From: an uncultured Ruminococcus sp.
GTDB taxonomy: Bacteria; Bacillota; Clostridia; Oscillospirales; Ruminococcaceae
Assembly: GCA_946544695.1 (NCBI GenBank)
Contig: CAMNMO010000092.1
Location: 1-9,100, forward strand
Length of the DNA: 9,100 nucleotides
Direction of reading: 5' to 3'
Shown here: in pieces, positions 5,326-9,100 of the stretch
How the letters are laid out: every line of letters starts with the position of its first letter
Position numbering within the stretch: position 1 is the stretch's first letter
The notes under the pieces: generated by a model
The model's database searches: none
Seen by the model: only the letters and a program-made list of their open reading frames with translations
What the model was told of the DNA's origin: nothing
Translations under genes and position numbers: made by a program

Positions 5326-5380
5326 GCGGCTGACGGATATAAATGATCTTATGCGGCTTTTTCAACATTATCTGCTTGAC

Positions 5381-5401
5381 CGTTCTGCCCGAACGATTTT
5401 T
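5381..5401 (+). terminator. Weak terminator-like hairpin
   Basis: CGTTC (5381-5385) pairs with GAACG (5391-5395) across a five-base loop, followed by ATTTTT. The stem is only 5 bp, so termination efficiency would be modest. It could back up the stronger hairpin upstream. Confidence 0.35.
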
Positions 5402-5549
5402 AAAACGTTAAAAAAACGCCGTTTTGCGCCGTCAGCATCATATTTTCCTTATTCATAAAAAAATTTTTAATTTTATGCAATCAACTCCATTGCCCGATCG
5501 TATTATAGGTGAAGATCTTCAAAAAGCAAATTTCCCGGGAGGTTGAAAA

Positions 5550-6041
5550 ATGGTATACAGCATTGATGAAGTGGTCGACCGCTACGCCGACCATATATAC
5601 CGAGCGGCTTACGCCTATCTGGGCGGGAGCGGAGACGCAGAGGACGTAGTCAGCGATGTGCTGATGAAGTATTTTTCGATGTGCGAGATGCTTGATATCG
5701 AAAGCGATGAGCATCTTAAAGCATGGCTGCTGCGGGTCACCATAAACCGCTGCAAGGATATACTGAAGTCTGCACGATGGAAGCGGACGGAAGTTCTTAC
5801 GGATACACACAAAGCAGATTTCGGCTGGTCAGAGCGTGAACTGGACGTTCAGAAGGCGCTTGGCAGCCTTAGCGAAAAGTATCGTGCAGTCGTATACCTT
5901 TACTATTATGAGGAGTACAAAACAGAGGAGATAGCAGGCATTCTGGGGCTGCCTAAAGGCACAGTGGTGTCAAGGCTCGACAGAGCAAGAAAACAGCTTC
6001 GGGAACTGCTGGCAGACTACGGAGAGGAGATGAGCGTATGA
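5550..6041 (+). CDS. ECF-subfamily RNA polymerase sigma factor (sigma-70 family)
   Basis: The product has 163 residues, the usual ECF length. ATG 5550 follows GGGAGG at a 7-base gap. Sigma region 2 spans about residues 5-75, with the region 2.2 motif GDAEDVVSDVLMKYF (28-42) and a region 2.4-like helix HLKAWLLRVTINRCKD (55-70) that binds the -10 element. Region 4 spans about 103-155: LGSLSEKYRAVVYLYYYE, then a helix-turn-helix (TEEIAGILGLPKGTVVSRLDRARKQL, 125-150) for the -35 element. There is no region 3, as expected for ECF factors. It is coupled by a 4-bp overlap (ATGA) to the membrane protein that follows, a normal arrangement for a sigma factor and its anti-sigma factor. It would direct transcription of an envelope-related regulon, often including its own operon. 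Confidence 0.94.
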   Translation: MVYSIDEVVDRYADHIYRAAYAYLGGSGDAEDVVSDVLMKYFSMCEMLDIESDEHLKAWLLRVTINRCKDILKSARWKRTEVLTDTHKADFGWSERELDVQKALGSLSEKYRAVVYLYYYEEYKTEEIAGILGLPKGTVVSRLDRARKQLRELLADYGEEMSV

Positions 6042-8020
6042 GTGAGATAAAAAACAGCTATGATAGGATAGCAATGAACGCAGCACAGAAATCTGCACTG
6101 AAAACCACGCTCTACAAAAACTTCCCCCAGTATGCCGACGACGATAAGGGCAGAGCGGAGGTCATCATTATGAATAAGGAAAACAATATATCGGTAAACA
6201 ACTCGGACGGAGCAAAAATAAAAAGCAGAAAGCGTGCAGGCAGCATAGTTGCTGCGGCAGCGGCACTGGTCATTGCAGGTTCGATGGGTGCACGTATCGC
6301 TCAGGTGAAAATGGCGGGCATGCAGGACGAGTATAAGAAAATGGCAGAGTCAGGAAACAACGAGGACGTTTTAAACGGCAATGACACTGACGAAGTCACA
6401 GCAGCAGAGGATGTTGACAGTTCAGATGATTACAATGAATGGAAAGAGCTGCCCGATCCTTATAATGACGAGAGAGATGCACAGTACATTTTTGCATCTG
6501 CGGAAATGCTGCTTGAAAAGTTCACAGAACAGGGTCTGACAGTCAGCACTGATACGGTATCATCGAGAGAGGTCGAATTCTACGACCATAAGTACGGTGA
6601 TCTTCATACTGACTTCACCTCGGACGGAGTGATATCCTCCGACGAGTTCCTCAGATCGTTGTATGATGAAAATGACATCGCAGCAAGTCTCGGAGACTAT
6701 GATTCTTATGCAGTGTTTGAGGTGCAGTTTGAAGGTACCGACAAGGCTGAAAAGGTCGCAAAGGTCACTGTTGCAGAATCCTTTACAGGCGAAATGAAGC
6801 GTTTTGAATGCACCGAGAACCCCGATATCGAGCCTGTTGAAGTGCCTGATGTTATAGGTTTGACCTATGATGAAGCAGTAAAAAAATTGAATGAAGCAGG
6901 CTTTGAAAATATCAACATGGTACACATGGCAGGCGGCGACATTGATGCGCCTTATGATACCATTGTAAGACAGAGCGCTGAATCGGGCTCAAAGAAACTT
7001 ACCAGCCAGAATATAACACTTTTTGTATACAAAGAGGTCGAGACAGTCTATGAGACAACGATAATGCTCCCTATTCCTGGAGGCGCTTTTGGCGAGTTCG
7101 CTGTTGAATGTTATCAGGGAGATGAGCGTATCGGTTCATTCGATGCAGATCAGGAACAGACAATTATCGACGGCGCACCTGTGCTTAATTATGACGGCAA
7201 GATCGATCTGAGCAAATATGCAGGTTCACACGCTGGTCTTGTTATCAAGAGCAATGGCAAGCAGGAGATAACAGTCAGGATAAAGGACCCTGAAATATCT
7301 GATTCAGAGATCGAATACTGCACCTTTGAGGTGGATTTTGAAGAACAAACAGCTGAAATGAAGGGCGATGTAAATACTGACGGACTCATTGCACTTTGCA
7401 AAAAGCATGACAAAATGATGCATTCATTCGATGCCGATAAGCCATTGATAGTTCTGCCCGATGATGCAGCGGCAGGCGATGTGCTGACTGCTTACCGTGA
7501 CGGCAATGCAGAGTATGAGAAAACTCTTGAAGACGGCGATATTGACGGTTCAGATCTGTTTACGCCCGATATGCAGATCAGTGATGATGCAAAATATACC
7601 ATCAGGCTGAAAAGTGCCGAAACAGGCGAGGAGCGTGACATAGGCGAACTCGGCAGTGACTTCTACCGCAGCATTATAAAGGAAAAACAGATCGGCTTGG
7701 ATTTCCCTGTAAGCATAGATAAGGATCTTCAGGATCATCCCGTTACCTTTGCTGCTGTTTCAGGCGATAATATCATATCGATCAAAAAGTATAATACTCT
7801 TGAAGATGTGAACAGTGTCGTAATGGATATCAACGGCAATAACGAAGAATGGGTAGAAATTCGTGTTTACAGCCCTGAAGCAGGTACGTATATCAAATAC
7901 GGCGACTTCGATGTGGATTTCAATGAGAGTGTTGTCACATTGATAGACGGGTTAAATACAGAAGAACTCAATGATATGCTGAGGAACATTCCACAGGTGG
8001 ATGATGTGATACTGGGCTGA
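6038..8020 (+). CDS. Single-pass membrane protein with extracellular PASTA domain, probable anti-sigma factor
   Basis: The product has 660 residues. ATG 6038 overlaps the sigma stop codon and has GGAGAGGAG upstream. The cytoplasmic N-terminus (1-66) begins SEIKNSYDRIAMNAAQKSAL, a style common in Firmicutes anti-sigma proteins. It has no Cys before residue 258, so it is not a zinc-binding (ZAS) type. Basic KSRKRAG (62-68) leads into one membrane helix (about 69-85), and an acidic linker follows. Residues about 145-260 form a domain of unknown type. Residues 268-332 are a PASTA domain (VPDVIGLTYDEAVKKLNEAGF and onward), the module that binds muropeptides or beta-lactams in Stk kinases and PBPs. 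The rest (339-660) looks beta-rich and contains two similar segments, YCTFEVDF (427-434) and YGDFDVDF (621-628). I infer that it holds the sigma factor at the membrane and releases it on a cell-wall signal. The anti-sigma role rests on context, not on a recognised domain. Confidence 0.88.
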   Translation: MSEIKNSYDRIAMNAAQKSALKTTLYKNFPQYADDDKGRAEVIIMNKENNISVNNSDGAKIKSRKRAGSIVAAAAALVIAGSMGARIAQVKMAGMQDEYKKMAESGNNEDVLNGNDTDEVTAAEDVDSSDDYNEWKELPDPYNDERDAQYIFASAEMLLEKFTEQGLTVSTDTVSSREVEFYDHKYGDLHTDFTSDGVISSDEFLRSLYDENDIAASLGDYDSYAVFEVQFEGTDKAEKVAKVTVAESFTGEMKRFECTENPDIEPVEVPDVIGLTYDEAVKKLNEAGFENINMVHMAGGDIDAPYDTIVRQSAESGSKKLTSQNITLFVYKEVETVYETTIMLPIPGGAFGEFAVECYQGDERIGSFDADQEQTIIDGAPVLNYDGKIDLSKYAGSHAGLVIKSNGKQEITVRIKDPEISDSEIEYCTFEVDFEEQTAEMKGDVNTDGLIALCKKHDKMMHSFDADKPLIVLPDDAAAGDVLTAYRDGNAEYEKTLEDGDIDGSDLFTPDMQISDDAKYTIRLKSAETGEERDIGELGSDFYRSIIKEKQIGLDFPVSIDKDLQDHPVTFAAVSGDNIISIKKYNTLEDVNSVVMDINGNNEEWVEIRVYSPEAGTYIKYGDFDVDFNESVVTLIDGLNTEELNDMLRNIPQVDDVILG

Positions 8021-8082
8021 TCTCAATGAGACGTTTAGCAGCATCACACATAAAGCATAAGTGACGGCTCAACAACATAGAT

Positions 8083-8120
8083 AAGCAGCATTCCGCAAGG
8101 GGTGCTGCTTTGTTTGTTTT
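8083..8120 (+). terminator. Intrinsic terminator of the ECF sigma/PASTA operon
   Basis: AAGCAGCATTCC (8083-8094) pairs with GGGGTGCTGCTT (8099-8110) in a 12-bp stem with two G-T pairs, capped by a GCAA tetraloop. The T-rich tract TGTTTGTTTT follows directly. It lies about 60 bases after the stop codon. Confidence 0.85.
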
Positions 8121-8221
8121 CAGGCAGCAGGGAAGTCTTGTTTGCATGAAAAAGACAATGTGTACAAATGACAGGCATAAAATTTGTTTATAATAACAGC
8201 TGCAAAAATCGTTAACAGCGG

Positions 8222-8250
8222 TTGACATTGGCGGCAAAATGTACTATAAT
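8222..8250 (+). promoter_or_regulatory. Consensus sigma-A promoter of the symporter gene
   Basis: Both boxes are perfect: TTGACA (8222-8227) and TATAAT (8245-8250), at the ideal 17-bp spacing. Transcription should start near 8257, giving a leader of about 73 bases. With such a strong core promoter, expression is likely high unless a repressor or the leader controls it. Confidence 0.92.
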
Positions 8251-8275
8251 ATCATAGTGGACTTTATTAAGTAAA

Positions 8276-8303
8276 AGCATAAAAGCGTTAAAACGTTAAT
8301 GCT
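8276..8303 (+). other. Leader hairpin upstream of the symporter start
   Basis: The outer arms AGCAT (8276-8280) and ATGCT (8299-8303) pair, and inside them AGCGT pairs with ACGTT around a TAAA loop, separated by a small internal loop. It sits 11 bases before the ribosome binding site. It could be an mRNA 5' stabiliser or a DNA operator (core AAAACGTT). It is too short for a known riboswitch. Confidence 0.35.
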
Positions 8304-8329
8304 AAAAAATCAATAAGGAAGTGTATTTG

Positions 8330-9100
8330 ATGGGTGATATGATCGTCAGATGGATCATACTGGGAGTTTACCTGTTCCTGATGATAGGTATAGGTGTATA
8401 CTACCGCAAAAAGACCGCTAATGTAGCAGATTTCGTGCTGGGCGGCAGGGGACTGGGTCCCTGGTTCACAGCATTCGCTTACGGTACATCGTATTTCTCT
8501 GCGGTAATATTCGTGGGCTATGCGGGAAAATTCGGCTGGGCTTACGGCGTTGCAAGTACGTGGGTCGGTATAGGCAATGCGGTGATAGGTTCGCTGCTTG
8601 CATGGCTGGTGCTGGGCAAGCGCACAAGGACGATGTCAAAGCACCTTGATGCCAAGACCATGCCTGAGTTCTTTGAGAAAAGGTATAATTCAAAAACGCT
8701 GAAAACGGCGTCGGCACTGATAATCTTCATATTCCTGATACCTTACACAGCATCGGTATACAACGGTCTTTCAAGACTGTTCGAGAAAAGCTTCCACATA
8801 CCGTATGAGGTTTGCATAGTTGCAATGGCAGTGTTCACTGCGATATATGTGATAATGGGCGGCTATAAGGCGACTGCCCTCAATGACTTCATTCAGGGCA
8901 TAATCATGCTGATAGGCATTGTGGCTGTCGTTGTGGCAGTTTTAAATGTCAACGGCGGACTTTCGGGTTCTCTGAAAGCAATGGGCGCTATCCCAGATGC
9001 GAACGGCAATAAAGAGGTGTTCAACTCACTGTTCGGACCTGACCCGATAAACCTTGTGGGCGTTGTTATACTGACTTCGCTCGGAACATGGGGACTGCCC
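8330..9100 (+). CDS. Sodium:solute symporter (SSS family), N-terminal part, cut by window edge
   Basis: The frame is open for 257 codons from ATG 8330 (AAGGAAG eight bases upstream) to the window end, about half of the usual 480-550 residues. It has the SSS layout: first helix near residues 6-25, followed by the family motif ADFVLGGRGLGPWFTAFAYG (33-52), where small residues and Ser of TM2 line the Na+/substrate site. Helices then lie near 44-65, 71-95, 123-143, 155-176 and 185-206, with the conserved MGGYKATALNDFIQG (176-190) typical of PutP/SSS proteins, and a further helix starting near 240. It should import an organic solute with Na+ across the cytoplasmic membrane. The substrate (proline, pantothenate, acetate, sugar and others) cannot be told from this half. 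It is transcribed from its own consensus promoter, separate from the sigma operon. Confidence 0.93.
   Translation, partial: MGDMIVRWIILGVYLFLMIGIGVYYRKKTANVADFVLGGRGLGPWFTAFAYGTSYFSAVIFVGYAGKFGWAYGVASTWVGIGNAVIGSLLAWLVLGKRTRTMSKHLDAKTMPEFFEKRYNSKTLKTASALIIFIFLIPYTASVYNGLSRLFEKSFHIPYEVCIVAMAVFTAIYVIMGGYKATALNDFIQGIIMLIGIVAVVVAVLNVNGGLSGSLKAMGAIPDANGNKEVFNSLFGPDPINLVGVVILTSLGTWGLP

Larger units (their letters stand above)
5232..5549. other. Intergenic region between the ABC operon and the ECF operon
   Basis: No gene is seen. From left to right it holds a duplicated AGGAGACA (5278-5285 and 5293-5300), a strong hairpin (5293-5323), a weaker hairpin with T-tract (5381-5401), an 8-bp inverted pair GCTGACGG (5329-5336) / CCGTCAGC (5429-5436) enclosing both sides of that region, an A/T run (5457-5475), and a palindrome GAAGATCTTC (5511-5520). 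TATTAT (5501-5506) could be a -10 box for the sigma gene, but no good -35 stands at the right distance. I also could not place a confident ECF-type promoter (AAC...CGT). The ribosome binding site GGGAGG (5537-5542) closes it. Confidence 0.6.
8021..8329. other. Intergenic region with terminator, promoter and leader hairpin
   Basis: No gene is seen between the PASTA protein and the symporter. The stretch holds the operon terminator (8083-8120), a second possible -10 TATAAT (8189-8194) without a good -35, the main promoter (8222-8250), and a 5'-leader hairpin (8276-8303). Translation signals of the symporter end it (AAGGAAG at 8315-8321). Confidence 0.75.

Noticed and set aside
5511..5540. Palindromes GAAGATCTTC and TCCCGGGA in the ECF leader as operators
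   Set aside because: Both are short perfect palindromes with no loop, the second overlaps the ribosome binding site, and no second copy or known regulator site supports them.
8189..8194. Second TATAAT as an extra symporter promoter
   Set aside because: No acceptable -35 box at 16-18 bp; the perfect promoter downstream is sufficient.

Overview
The window looks like chromosomal DNA from a low-to-moderate GC Gram-positive anaerobe. My best guess is a Ruminococcus-like member of the Oscillospiraceae. The grounds are strong AGGAGG-type ribosome binding sites, lipobox signal peptides, AT-rich intergenic DNA with canonical sigma-A promoters, a YtrA-type GntR/ABC operon, and small secreted proteins with Lys/Glu-rich tails. 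The genus is inferred from style and was not tested.

Layout. (1) Positions 1-714, minus strand: the N-terminal 238 codons of a secreted protein of unknown function, ending at the window edge inside a SKAEE pentapeptide repeat. (2) Positions 715-1173: a long divergent intergenic region with a cre/LacI-like operator (844-858), a cluster of GTAC-centred repeats (920-988), and a sigma-A promoter (1100-1128) followed at once by a near-perfect inverted repeat AAGTGTA-N13-TACACTT (1131-1157). (3) Positions 1174-5231, plus strand: a probable operon encoding a small membrane protein, two related small lipoproteins, a YtrA-type GntR repressor with a TTG start, an ABC ATPase and a large membrane permease. 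The inverted repeat at the promoter matches the operator spacing I recall for Bacillus subtilis YtrA, so the repressor encoded in the operon probably controls the whole operon. (4) Positions 5232-5549: a strong hairpin after the operon and an AT-rich leader. (5) Positions 5550-8020: an ECF sigma factor and, overlapping it by 4 bp, a 660-residue single-pass membrane protein with an extracellular PASTA domain, which is a candidate anti-sigma factor. A good terminator follows (8083-8120). (6) Positions 8222-9100: a consensus sigma-A promoter and the first 257 codons of a sodium:solute symporter, cut by the window edge.

How the parts may work together: the YtrA-type ABC operon and the ECF/PASTA pair both belong to families linked to cell-envelope sensing or cell-wall antibiotic stress, so the central 7 kb may be an envelope-stress locus. 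This is an inference from family knowledge. Nothing in the sequence shows the two transcription units to be co-regulated. The most notable points are the YtrA operator with two lipoprotein genes inserted upstream of the repressor gene, a 16-nt G-quadruplex motif with single-base loops between the lipoprotein and repressor genes, and the PASTA domain on a putative anti-sigma factor.
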